Part shown: positions 1 through 9,961 of the stretch, in pieces
Position numbering within the stretch: position 1 is the stretch's first letter
How the letters are laid out: the number at the start of each line of letters is the position of its first letter
DNA from: Tieghemiomyces parasiticus
Lineage: Eukaryota > Kickxellomycota > Dimargaritomycetes > Dimargaritales > Dimargaritaceae
Assembly (NCBI GenBank): GCA_027575765.1
Contig: JANBPT010000071.1
Location: 19,624-83,623, forward strand
DNA: 64,000 nt
Direction: 5' to 3'
Notes under the pieces: generated by a model
Seen by the model: the letters and a program-made list of their open reading frames with translations, nothing else
Told to the model about the DNA's origin: nothing
Databases searched by the model: none
Translations under genes and position numbers: made by a program

Positions 1-567
1 TGCCGAGAAGAGATTGAGTGTAAGTGACCCCACTCATAGAACCATCGCTGTACTGCTTCGGTGGAGGGGCTGTACGTATGCAGCGGTGCGGCTTTTTCCG
101 GTCAGCCCATACTAATGATCATCCTCGCTTACATAATACTACATATATTTTAACTACGCAGGGCACGTTATCGGCCAACAAGAACGAGCTCTTGTTTACA
201 GACTTTAACACCAACTATAACGACCTTCCAGCCATGTACCGCAAGGGCTCTATCGTCGTACGCGATTACGTAAGTAACCTTGGCCGAGTATGGCCCTGGC
301 TGGCTCACATATGCCATTTTCGAGATGCTTGGGCTGACGGGCCACTCGAGATTCCAACCATTCTGTCACTAACACGACATCCTTCTCACCACCATGTGCG
401 ACATACCGTTTACCTTCCCATTTCGTTAGGTCAACGAGGAATATATGGACAAGGCAACCAGCGAGATGCGAACGCGAAGAAAAATGCGTACCGTTGTAAT
501 TCACGAAGATCTGATCGGGGATAAATTTTGGAATACCCGCCCGCACATTTTGGGCGACAAGAAATAA
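1..567 (+). CDS. THG1: tRNA-His guanylyltransferase, C-terminal part (5' end outside window)
   Basis: THG1 adds the extra G(-1) to the 5' end of tRNA-His, which histidyl-tRNA synthetase needs. Only the 3' end lies here. Three exons join without frame loss: <1..19, 162..269 and 430..567. Both donors are GTAAGT (at 20 and 270) and the acceptors are CAG (159-161) and TAG (427-429). All junctions fall between codons. About 87 C-terminal residues are encoded. They include the family's conserved NKNELLF...NYNDLPAMYRKGS segment and a tail reading HEDLIGDKFW, which matches the usual THG1 ending; TAA is at 565-567. The catalytic N-terminal half is upstream of the window. The gene converges on the FIT-family gene with 214 bp between stop codons. 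Longer unspliced ORFs across this stretch on both strands are shadows. Confidence 0.88.
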
Positions 568-781
568 GGTGGCACGTTGCTTTGAGTTCACGGCTTGTAC
601 ATGTACAATCTGAATAGGTTTTGGGTTTCTATAATTATAAAAATCCGCCATACGTAGCTAAATGGCTAAGCTAAACGAGGACTCTTTAAGAAAAAAAAAT
701 GGAAGGGATGGAGAAAAATACATCGAAGGGAGTCCTGGTCTATGCTAAGAGGCAGATGTGATGGTGCGATAGTGCACCAAT

Positions 782-1759
782 TCAAGCTCGCTTTGCCATC
801 TCCTCATCCGCGACGTCAGCAGCTACGTTGGCCGGGACCCCCGGGTAGCTCACGGTAGGGAATAGGAAATGGTAGGCCATCAGCCAGTAGAGCACGCCAA
901 AGATGAGACCGTTGAGCTTTTCGAAGACATTGTGGTAGAACGTGGCGGTAGCGATCAGGAGCACGTACCACAAGGCCATGAACAGGTAGACGAGGCCAGC
1001 CACAGCACGGCGAGTCCAGTCTGGGTGGAACGTCGTGAAACTGGCGCGGTTGAACAGGAACGGAGACAGTTCCTCCCACAGAAACAGTGAGGCGTGGACC
1101 AGCAACATGCAATGTCCTGAGATGTCGTGGCCGCCAGACCAGGTCCCGCGGGCCAGGCGGCACCGGGCGTAGGTGAGGATGTCACTGCCAGCCGAGCACT
1201 GGCCGCCACTACCGACGAACACGCGGTCAAACAAGGAAGGGCCAAAAGCCCATTGGGTGAGCAGGTACCAGTAGGCCGTGGCAGCGGCCCACCGCGTGGC
1301 GAACTGGGTCCAGCTGCCGGGACAGCGGCGGTTGATCACGGCGCCCACATAGGTGGCGAAGGCCCCGGTGGTCCAGGCCCACCCCCACTTGGCGAACACC
1401 ACGTTGAGCACGTTGTGCTTGTTACCAAAAAAGTATACTAAATGGTGGAGCGCCGGGGTAGTGAGCTGGATATTCATGAGTGGGTCAACGAGCGGGTGAG
1501 CGCCGATGGTCTCACCAACGACCTGGGCTGCGGCCCGGCCAAGTTCTGGAGTGGGTCCGGCAGATGGGCCCGGGTTCAGAACGCTCGTGTAGTGGCCCAG
1601 GGCGTACCACTCCTTAAGCCCTGTGCCAATCAGCACCGTGAGGGAAAAGAGGAGGGCCACAGTCGTGCTAGACACCACTACATCGCGCAGGATACGTTCT
1701 GCCCGGCGTGGGGGCCGAGGTACCGGCGGAATGGGCGGGACACCGTTGGTTTCGGACAT
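782..1759 (-). CDS. FIT/Scs3-family ER membrane protein (acyl-CoA diphosphatase type)
   Basis: Single-exon gene of 325 residues. FIT proteins (animal FITM2, yeast Scs3/Yft2) sit in the ER membrane, cleave fatty acyl-CoA to an acyl 4'-phosphopantetheine product, and promote lipid droplet budding and ER homeostasis. The diagnostic segment GGHDISGHCML lies at about residues 209-219. A second conserved stretch, TFYHNVFEKLNG, is at about 273-284. H216 and H276 correspond to the two catalytic histidines of the family. About six hydrophobic segments are visible (for example 30-47, 104-122, 160-172, 217-232, 252-272, 285-303). The start at 1759 gives a proline- and arginine-rich cytosolic N-terminus before the first membrane segment. 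The length is normal for the family. The substrate is inferred from family knowledge. Confidence 0.9.
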   Translation of the reverse strand: MSETNGVPPIPPVPRPPRRAERILRDVVVSSTTVALLFSLTVLIGTGLKEWYALGHYTSVLNPGPSAGPTPELGRAAAQVVGETIGAHPLVDPLMNIQLTTPALHHLVYFFGNKHNVLNVVFAKWGWAWTTGAFATYVGAVINRRCPGSWTQFATRWAAATAYWYLLTQWAFGPSLFDRVFVGSGGQCSAGSDILTYARCRLARGTWSGGHDISGHCMLLVHASLFLWEELSPFLFNRASFTTFHPDWTRRAVAGLVYLFMALWYVLLIATATFYHNVFEKLNGLIFGVLYWLMAYHFLFPTVSYPGVPANVAADVADEEMAKRA

Positions 1760-4249
1760 GGTGGGTATCGAAAGCGGGTAATGAGAGAAATGAAAGTTTG
1801 TAAAGAGGACCGGTGAACACGGGCCGCAGAAATGAGTCTAACAGGTAGGTGGCCCTGGTGTACTATAAGAGTGGCGCTAATGAAAGTCTACGTACAAATG
1901 AAGAGGAGAGTCTATGAAGTGGTTGTCAGTGATGGTACGAATGGGGGGGGGTATTGTTAAGAGCTTCAAACCGTGGGTTGAGGAACCCTACCCGGTGACG
2001 ACATGAATTGGGCGTGTGGAAGCGGGGATATCGTTGAGGGTGTACACATGCCATGGTGACGCTCGAGGGGTTTTCGCCAAATTCGTTGATATGGTGGCCC
2101 CAAACGACGCCTGGTGAAGTTAAGGGAACCTATGATATCATACCACAAGGCTGGCAGGGAGCGACTGCGGCAGAGCTTGTGTCAATATCTTCCTCACTTT
2201 GCAGCCACTACCGCCTAACTGACCCAGAGTTTTCGCCAAGGGGAACTTCTCGTCCACTGCTGGCAAAAGCTCTGATACAGGTCAGAAAGTACACCTGTAG
2301 AAGGTATGTGCATTCGCTGGAAATTTCGGTACGGAATTACTATACCCTTCCAAATCAACCGATAGACAGCTTCTTTATGATTAGACGATGACCCTTACCC
2401 TGGGACAATCTACCACTGGCCTTAATAGCGGTTCTTCGATTTTGAACTCGTTAGAGGGGCTATCTTTGCACCCTAGGCAGTCACACACCAGGTCGTCCCC
2501 GTCCCTACTGGGATGTCTATTTCAAGCGGGCACTTTCGCTAGGGCAGCTTATTGTGAACTACCAGGACATCCCCCGCATATGTATACTCCCCTCCCTAGC
2601 TAAACTTATGTCGCTAGTTCCGCTTCCGGTGAAGCTACCAACGTACCCAAACCGGCCAATCTTATCAGTGGCTAGGCCCGGTCCCGTACTGCAAGCCTGG
2701 GGCTCGCAAGTCGTGTACTCTAAGGGTATGACGGGGTGCCCCACATACCAGCACCTAAAAATACCATTGAGCCCCTCCCTTCACCTCCATTCATACTCTT
2801 CTCTATACTGGTTGTGTTAGACTCCCGATCATGCCCTGACTGGTATAGAAAATAATCTCCACCGTAAACACGCTGTACCCGTTACAGGCCTGAATCGACC
2901 AAGACGTGATAAGCCCACGGCGAGCGTGGTTCATGAATTCACAAGTGTTGTTAGGGCCAGGGTCTTACCTTATCGCAGTCTCACCTCTCCCTCTTTTGCT
3001 TGAAGTCGCCCTCTACCCAACTGCCGACATTATAGTCTTCATTTCTTTACCAAAGGACCTCCAGATTGGAAGCATTGGGAGGACATCGCTCCTATCGTCG
3101 CGCCTTGCCTCTGGAGGCCCCCGTCGACTAGCTACTATGGTACCCCTTTGTGTCTCCGTCTCTTTTACCATCACGGATAATAGTCTAGCGCGGCGGACCG
3201 GCTCGCGCTGGATGTCAGCCGGGTCCCCGCCTTCCCCGACCGCCATTAGGCCTCACCTTATCACCAACGCAGTGTTATTTTGACCTGTGGGCAGAGGGAA
3301 AGTGGGTGGTTGATGTTGCTTCTGTAGACACCAGGAGTGACCCGTGCTGGTACCTGCCCACCGTCAGCCGGTACTCTCTTCCCGCTGCACTCTCTAAGCC
3401 AGAGGTCTACACCTACGGTACTCGATATACAAGGGCCACAGGGACCACCAACCACGCAGAAAGAAAAGAGGGGAGGCGGAATGGATAGAGAAAGGGGCGA
3501 TAGGACCCGATCCATCGACCCAGCGCGCCCTGTGGTCCTCCCGTCGCGGACCCTCTACCTGTTTGTCGACAAAGGGTATGTGTCGTTATGAGCCATACTC
3601 TGCTCTCTCTCTTTCCTCACAGCGGTGGCATTCCTCGTCCTCCCGCTTTGTACCTTACTCTATCTCCAAGCTTGACGCCTCCCTCCCAACCGCGCCTTTT
3701 CTTTTTTCCGACCACAAGTTCTTTTTCAGGCTGCGAGGCGTGTATATATAAGGAACAGGAATCCGTGCGCCTAGCGCATTCCTTCGATTAACATTTGTAA
3801 TGATATTCTTTCCTCAATTGTTTTACTTGGACTGTTATTGACTCCATCTGACACACAGCCGCTATCCTTTTAAAAACACGGCCTAATCTATCAGTTGGAA
3901 CCCCACCTTTCACCATCATAAAATTCCCTCTTCCTAGCTAATCAGGTCAAATAATCCTACAGGAACTGGCTCGCCTTTGTCGTTGCCTTGTCGGCCACCG
4001 AATCCAGTCCATGAATCCACACCTTCGCCCATCTTTCCCAGTACAATAGTCATGCAAGTATGTCTCGCCGGGCCCCTTCACTGAGGACTACCCAGCCGAA
4101 CCTTTCTTTTGGTACACCTAGCCCCAACCTACTCGTCATCCACCATGTCAACCTAATTATACCTTACTTTCGTTGTTGCCCTACCATACTTGGCTCAATC
4201 CCTTCTGCAGGTCAACCAGCGACTCCACCCGCTATGGCACCTCAAGATT
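1760..4249. other. Intergenic stretch, no supported gene
   Basis: About 2.5 kb between the divergently arranged FIT-family gene and the lipase. Open frames here are short and on both strands, with no recognisable protein similarity. I saw no GTAAGT-type donor paired with a coding exon. The stretch from about 3,590 to 4,240 is pyrimidine-rich on the plus strand and probably contains the lipase promoter and leader. Confidence 0.5.
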
Positions 4250-5464
4250 ATGCAGATTTTTGTCCTCGGTACCCTAGTTGCCCGGTTAGTACTGGCGTTC
4301 CCAACGCCCCTGGGTTCAGCCATTGGAGACTTTGTGGACAAAGGTATCGCAAAGTCCCACCTGGCCGATGTAGTCGGTACGGATGTACCAGACTCCGCCA
4401 AAACATACACGGTGGTCAATAGCAAGCAAATCGAGTTCCTCAAAGGCTGGGTTGAGTAAGTAGCCCCAGACGGTGCCAACACCGGACTTTGGCACTTAAA
4501 TCTAAACGTCGGTCTAGTGTTATCTGGCGGGCACTTAATTGACATCGGTCCTTATCCTCGCCTCGACTAACCGTCAGCTGCCGCCCTCTTATTTTGCTAT
4601 TATCCGCCAACCATATTCTTCCTCAGCTATGCCTTCGCCTCCTATCGCATAAACTCCATGGCTGACGACAAGGTCCTGGCCAAATCGGCGTTTGCAAAGA
4701 ATGCCACGCTGGAGTACGTAGCGACGCTCGATACTTTTCCGGCCTTGACAGTATTCATCGCGGTGGACCGTCCGGCCTCAATGATCGTGGTGACGTTTCG
4801 TGGGTCGGATGATGAGACCTTATACAATACGGCCAGTCGGGTTAACCTCGTTAGCCTCATCGCGCCGGGTATCGGTCGGGTGTTCGGTGGGGCCATGCAG
4901 GGTGTGACCAAACAGGGTCCCACTATTGTGGCCAAGCACCGCGAACTGCTCCAGAAATACCCAGGGTTCCGCACCTACGTCGTGGGCCACTCGCTCGGCG
5001 GCCTACACGCCGTGTTTTACTCAGCCCTCAACGCAAAAGCTATCCTTGCTAGCGCTAAGACCTCGGACGCAGGCGATGCTACTACGAAGCCAGAGAATAA
5101 AGCGACGACCGCCGACAACCATATTCCGTGGCAGGTCATCACCTTCGCTTGTCCCATGGAGGGTGACAAGGACTTTAGCGAGTACTACCGTGGCCTCAAC
5201 ATCCCAACCTTCTCGGTCATGAACTCGTTCGATCCGATCAGCTACCTCCCCACTGAGATGCTGAAGTACACCCGTGCCGTTCCGCGCATTGTCGTCGATA
5301 ACCACACTAATCAGACCGTACAGTGCCACAGCACGCTTACCAACCTGCTTGCCCGTGACCTCTGTACCGGTCGTCCCGAGCTCAGTAGCCTCTCAAAGGA
5401 GTACCATTCGGCATTCTGGGGTAATGATGGGAGCCACCTGGGCGCGAAACCGAACGCTATCTAG
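4250..5464 (+). CDS. Secreted class 3 (fungal) lipase
   Basis: Triacylglycerol lipase or feruloyl-esterase-like alpha/beta hydrolase, predicted secreted. Two exons: 4250..4455 and 4627..5464. The 171-nt intron has a GTAAGT donor, a GACTAAC-like branch site near 4565 and a CTCAG acceptor. The split codon (GA|C) keeps the frame, and the product is 347 residues. The N-terminus (MQIFVLGTLVARLVLAF) is a signal peptide; an in-frame ATG at 4190 would bury it, so 4250 is preferred. The catalytic triad reads S191 in GHSLGG, D271 in NSFDP and H329 in KEYHSAF. The oxyanion loop is in VTFRGS at about 125-130. Residues 1-79 hold a segment ending GWVDYAFASYR, typical of the N-terminal region before the core. 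The exact lipid substrate cannot be read from the sequence. Confidence 0.88.
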
Positions 5465-5794
5465 GCAGGTACGAACATCACGCTGTTGTTCCAAGTGTCT
5501 TCTGGCGTAGTGGTCGGCTGGTCCGCCACAGCTCACTCCACACATTTCCGTATAGTTCTGTTACCACCAATTAATAAATCAGCCAACCGACCCGGTGGGT
5601 GTTGTTCAAATGGTTGTGGTTTTATGACCAGATTTCTCACTTCTTGACCTTTGACAAACTAATGGGGCACGATACTCCCTCACCGGGATTCTCAGTGGTT
5701 TCCTAAGGTACGACAGGCCACCCTTATTTGTTTTGGACTGACTCCCCCCCTCGATCTCTCCTATTAATCGGGTACTTCACATTCCGGATCTGGC
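5465..5794. other. Lipase 3' flank, no supported gene
   Basis: 330 bases after the lipase stop. An AATTAATAAATC stretch near 5571 could serve as a polyadenylation signal. Nothing else is supported. Confidence 0.4.
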
Positions 5795-5926
5795 ATGGAA
5801 ACCGCTAGCGTCCACATTACCCAGGCTGAAGCAGCTGCCCTCTCTGGCTATGCCGAGGGTCCTATAGACTGTCGAGTCACTATTGCCAGTCTGCTAGAAC
5901 TCCCCGCCACCCGGGACTGGCTCTGA
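5795..5926 (+). CDS. Possible 43-residue small protein or lone exon
   Basis: A short ATG-to-TGA frame beginning METASVHITQAEAAALSGY and ending LPATRDWL. It has a balanced, soluble-looking composition and few rare codons. It lies between the lipase and the tRNA gene. No family is recognised and no splice sites were found that would extend it. It may be a chance frame. Confidence 0.22.
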   Translation: METASVHITQAEAAALSGYAEGPIDCRVTIASLLELPATRDWL

Positions 5927-5991
5927 GGGCTATTTTAAGCTCCGCAGACGACGAATGACACCTTGTCGAGCGCCCAGGGCTCTCCGTGCGG

Positions 5992-6113
5992 GTCAGCTTG
6001 GCCGAGTGGTGAAGGCGTTAGACTTGTATCCGAGGACCCCTCTCTTTATCTATAGGGCCGGAGTGATCTAATGGGGGTAGTACCCCGCGCGGGTTCGAAT
6101 CCCGCAGCTGGCA
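5992..6113 (+). tRNA. Intron-containing class II tRNA, apparent anticodon TGT (Ser/Leu-type body)
   Basis: The 7-bp acceptor stem pairs 5992-5998 with 6106-6112, leaving discriminator A at 6113. Box A is TGGCCGAGTGG. The T arm (6089-6105) has a perfect 5-bp stem and loop TTCGAAT. The anticodon stem TTAGA (6018-6022) pairs with TCTAA (6067-6071). A long variable arm (6072-6088) has a GGGG/CCCC stem, which defines a class II tRNA (Ser or Leu in eukaryotes). The canonical intron after position 37 is 6029..6065 (37 nt); its ends pair (TCCG with CGGA), as expected for a splicing hairpin. The loop reads C-T-T-G-T-A, so the anticodon at 6025-6027 is TGT, which decodes Thr ACA. Moving the intron by a few bases still gives TGT. 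A T-run at 6125-6129 fits a Pol III terminator. It could be functional, a Ser(TGA) gene with one altered base, or a pseudogene. Confidence 0.82.
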
Positions 6114-7564
6114 ACCTCGCCTACTTTTTAACTTTGGACCCATGTGTCCTTCTTGGTAGATGACAGGCGAGAGATGGAAGTGGATCTTCCTTAGGTGGCC
6201 CTCCACCCGGATCCCTAGGAGGGAGGAGACGGCGAGAGAAGGAGAAGAAAGAGGAGGGAGAGTTATGTGAATAGACGGTTGATTCGAATCGATGAGGTGG
6301 GTATTACTCTACTGAGCCTTGTAGCGGTCGCGAAGCCTCGCGTGCGTAGACGACACGAACGGCCAGCTCCCGGAGAGCTGTGTGTATCAATTGCCCCAGG
6401 CTGTGCCATCTTTTATTGTGCCCCTACAGCTAGGCTTGGCCTGTGCTGTAGGTACAGTATTGATTACTGGTTTTTAAATTATCTGCGCTATCGGCATAAT
6501 GCAGACCCATCCTCCCTGTAGAGTTATTAGACGCTTCTGCAAGGTCGCCAACAGTCCGCCGTGATGACATGATGTTGTGCCCAGCCAGTTTTACGTATGA
6601 ATATACTGCCTCCCGATGGTAAGGTGGGCGGGAAGAACCTCCAGGCAACCCACATCACCGAATCCACCCCTTTTCACCTCCGGATGAAAGTATTCGATAG
6701 CCACTACATAGTACCGACTGGGTTATCTACATTTTATATGTAGGCCCTCGGGAAGCAAACATGATCTTCGCCCACTAGCGATGAAAAGTTCGCTAGCGCG
6801 ATCTATTCCGCACGTCAAAACGAATGTCAGCACGGTGGTGCATTGCCGTAGAATACTCATGCGTAGCTCCGCCGGACATCATTTTACAAGTGGTGGTAAT
6901 CGACAGGGGGATTGAAAACGCATCCCGGCTACGTCGTGATGCTGGTCTAAAATTGGTTCCAGCAGGATCCACCACTCGCCTGTCGTACCTAGGCATGTCT
7001 GATTCATGTTGACCTAATATAAATAGTCAACCTACTGACAGCTCACAATGACATGACTTCCCCCCCCCTTTATCCTTCACACTCACTTCTCTACCTTCCA
7101 GCTGGTTATGAGGCCTGTCAACGCCCACTCATCCAGTGATCCCCTCCGCCCTTCTCTCGTCTCCCTTCGTTTTTAACTTCTTTATGAGATTCGTCGGTGA
7201 GGCCGTCTTCTGCCTCGTCGCCTACCTGACCCTGGGCAGCCTATCGGTCGTTGCGTGTGGCACTACCTGCTGGCCCTTGAGGCAAGTCCGGCTGCACAGC
7301 ATCTTCTCTATCATTGTTCTTGGCATTGATTTAACAAATAAGCGTGGGTTATTTAATACGGATGGAGCAACGGTGTGCAACGCGTTGTCCGCCACTCTCC
7401 TATCCTCTCTTTTTTACTACTTAATGCACATTATTGTAACATGTAGTATATCGCTTATGAACTACATCCACCGGTGCGCATTTGACGCCGTAAGATAAGG
7501 GCTGAGTATAAGAGCTGGTATCGGGTACGCTAGAGTGACCCATTTCTAGGAAAGAGCGGGCTAG
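6114..7564. other. Intergenic stretch, no supported gene
   Basis: About 1.45 kb between the tRNA and the 3' end of the paraoxonase-like gene. A hydrophobic 120-codon frame at 7136-7498 on the plus strand matches no family and has irregular codon choice, so it is not called. Confidence 0.4.
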
Positions 7565-9053
7565 CTAAATGGGGCAGAGGCCTACCCCTTCACTGACAAC
7601 GCTGCCAACCATAACTCGGCGGTTATCTGGATCCAGCACAGCGACGGATGCCAGATTGAGCCAGGGTCCAGGGTGGGCAAGCAGCAGGGTAGCATTAGCC
7701 GCCTTATTCACATCATCAGTAGGCACGTGCTTAGCGACTCCTCGTACACGGTTGTCCGAGATCGAGTTCGCTGAAAGTCGCACCACACCCCAAGCAATTT
7801 CGGCGTCCGGGTGGAAATGGTCACCGTGTGCGGGGGTGACCACTTCGATGGGACGCATGATACCGGCCGCATAAATATCACCGGTAATGTGGTCGACTCG
7901 TAGATTGTCCGGTAGGATCGGCAGATCCTTAAGGACCATCCGCAGCTTCAATTCCAGGGTGTCAGGGTCCATGTCAAACACAGTGACACGGCGGCCAGTC
8001 GCTGACGCCACGAACACCAGACCACGATCATAGTCAATGTCGATACCATTAGCGTAGACTAATTCACCGTACGCCCGACGTACCTCCGAGGAATGCATTG
8101 CTTCTCTACCCTCCACAGCTGGCTGGTACACCACCACATCCGTCCACGCCCGGCTGGTCATCTTCTCCAAAGTGCGCATTGGGCCTGGCAAACGGTGGTA
8201 GAAGTCATTGGTGAGGAAGAACGAGCGCGGCGAGAGCGCGACGACGGCGTTAGGTGTACGGATGAGTGGGTCGGTAATGGTACGGACGTGTATGAGGGTA
8301 TTACTGTCTAGTCGGTGGTCAAAAATCTCGACGCTGGAGTGATCCGGATGACCATGGTTAACCAACATCACAGTGACCGTACTAGCCTCCGAGGCGGGAT
8401 GCTCATAGATTGTGAGGCCATGGGACCGGTAGATGCCTGTGAAATTGACAAAGGTCAGAGGTACTAGCTCACCGCTCTGGATCAAGGATCGAGGGTTGGA
8501 GACAGGGGAAAGGGAAGATAGAGGGTGGCTTAGTAAGCGTACTGCTAGAGGAGGGCACATGTAAACACCGTCATGACAGTACCCCCTGAACGTGGTGGTT
8601 CAACTGTCTCAAGCTGGCGTCTGGTAGGTATGTTCATACCGCATCCCCACCCGGCATTCTATTCAGTAAGCTGCAGCCACTTCACTCCCTCCTCCCCAAT
8701 GGTGGTCCTCGTGAGCATCGGCAGCACGAGTGTGACACCCCTCCAGGATTTACCTTTAGGTGATACTTGTAAACAACGTCGCTTTCGGCCGTCAACTTGA
8801 TGAGGCGCTCCAATGGGGGAAACCACTGGGTGCGCAGGTCGAGACGGCCGCAGGCCAGAAAGGCCGTATGGGAAGGTGCGTGGATGACAATGTCCTCGCA
8901 GCCGCCGGGAACATTCAGCTGGACGCAACCGTCGGTGTTGAAGGGCTTGACGCCGTGGCGATAGTTGAGAAAGATTGTCCCAAAGTTCACGAAGGCCGTA
9001 AGCAGACCAACGAGGCCTGCGATGGCACTAACGACAAGTGTCCACGTGGCCAT
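7565..9053 (-). CDS. Paraoxonase/arylesterase-like calcium-dependent lactonase
   Basis: Six-bladed beta-propeller hydrolase of the PON family, which hydrolyses lactones and aryl esters. Two exons: 9053..8754 and 8476..7565. The intron (8753..8477) has a GTAAAT donor and a TCCAG acceptor; the junction falls between codons and the product is 403 residues. An uncleaved signal-anchor-like hydrophobic N-terminus (about 5-30) resembles PON1. Key PON residues are visible: E53-D54 in GGCEDI, the H119 (SHGLTI) and H141 (VNHGHP) dyad, N176, the TND segment near 189, and later FANGI- and DN-type calcium loops (YANGIDI, PDNLRVD). The aspartate that follows the catalytic Asn in PON1 and binds the structural calcium is alanine here (A177). 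Substrate is unknown; lactonase activity is inference from the retained ligands. Confidence 0.8.
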
Positions 9054-9961
9054 GGCACGTAGATTGGTAGAGGATGAATTAGGAGAAAAGATCTGGGCAC
9101 CACCTACCCGTGATGGAATATTATCAATGTAGGAACGGAAAAGAGGAGAGAGATGCGAGGTACCAGGAAAACATCAACCGTGCAGTTATAGCGGTTCTGG
9201 TCAATCGGCGGGTTCAGGAGGCTTAGCAATTAAACTTTCAGCTGGAAAAAAAACAGGGGGAAGAAATAGCCAGCTGCCCCTCTGTATCCTACTTTCTCAC
9301 TGGCGCTGTGCTCTAGAGGCAGCAAAGACAAGCCAAGTTCCTCAGCGGGTAGTGCTTGATAAATACTAGTTCGCAGTCCTTTGCTGCCACGCAAGGGTTA
9401 ATCACTAGCCCAGCTGTTTGGCGAATAACGAGGAAACAAGACATAACCTAGTCGCCGACGGGCCTTGAAATACGGGACAATCGTCGCCTGTTGCGCAACG
9501 GTGGAAAAGTCTATATAATGGATTTCGACATCCAGCTGGGCCCAGGATCCGTAACCTATAACCCCTGCACGGTACAAACCACATGGCGCGCCGTACTTTC
9601 CCATCATTTCAAAAATAGTGTATCACGCGAAACGATTTGATTAAAGCACTTTAGTCTGACAGGTACCAATGCCCCTCCCAAATAATACCTTACTCACCAT
9701 TGGCACGACTAACCCCGTGGCAAAAGATCCCTGCATAAGACATCAAGGGGTCCTCATAGTGCACCCAAAAATAAAGCCAAGTTCGCCCATTTATAATACC
9801 ACCATTCCACTAGAATCAAATTTGGGCTGGACGTTACCAGGAAATCGTAGGGGGGGGGTTGGAAGTGCAGATATTCCCAACCATTTACAGATATAAACTG
9901 GGCACGGGATCGAATCCGAGTACGACTCAAACATTGTAAGTGGGAGCGAAGTACGTCACGG
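9054..9961. other. Intergenic stretch with one possible minus-strand exon
   Basis: This lies upstream of the paraoxonase-like gene and downstream of the DCAF15-like locus. A minus-strand frame at about 9402-9545, following a CAG and ending in TAA, reads like coding sequence (contains LDVEIHYIDFSTVAQQ). It could not be joined in frame to a neighbour. No other gene is supported. Confidence 0.3.

Noticed and set aside
24..651. Two long open frames (24-524 plus, 250-651 minus) over the left edge
   Set aside because: Both are explained by the spliced THG1 exons; their extra parts cross the introns or use another frame.
7136..7498. 120-codon hydrophobic frame on the plus strand
   Set aside because: No family, irregular codon choice and T-rich composition that mimics membrane segments.
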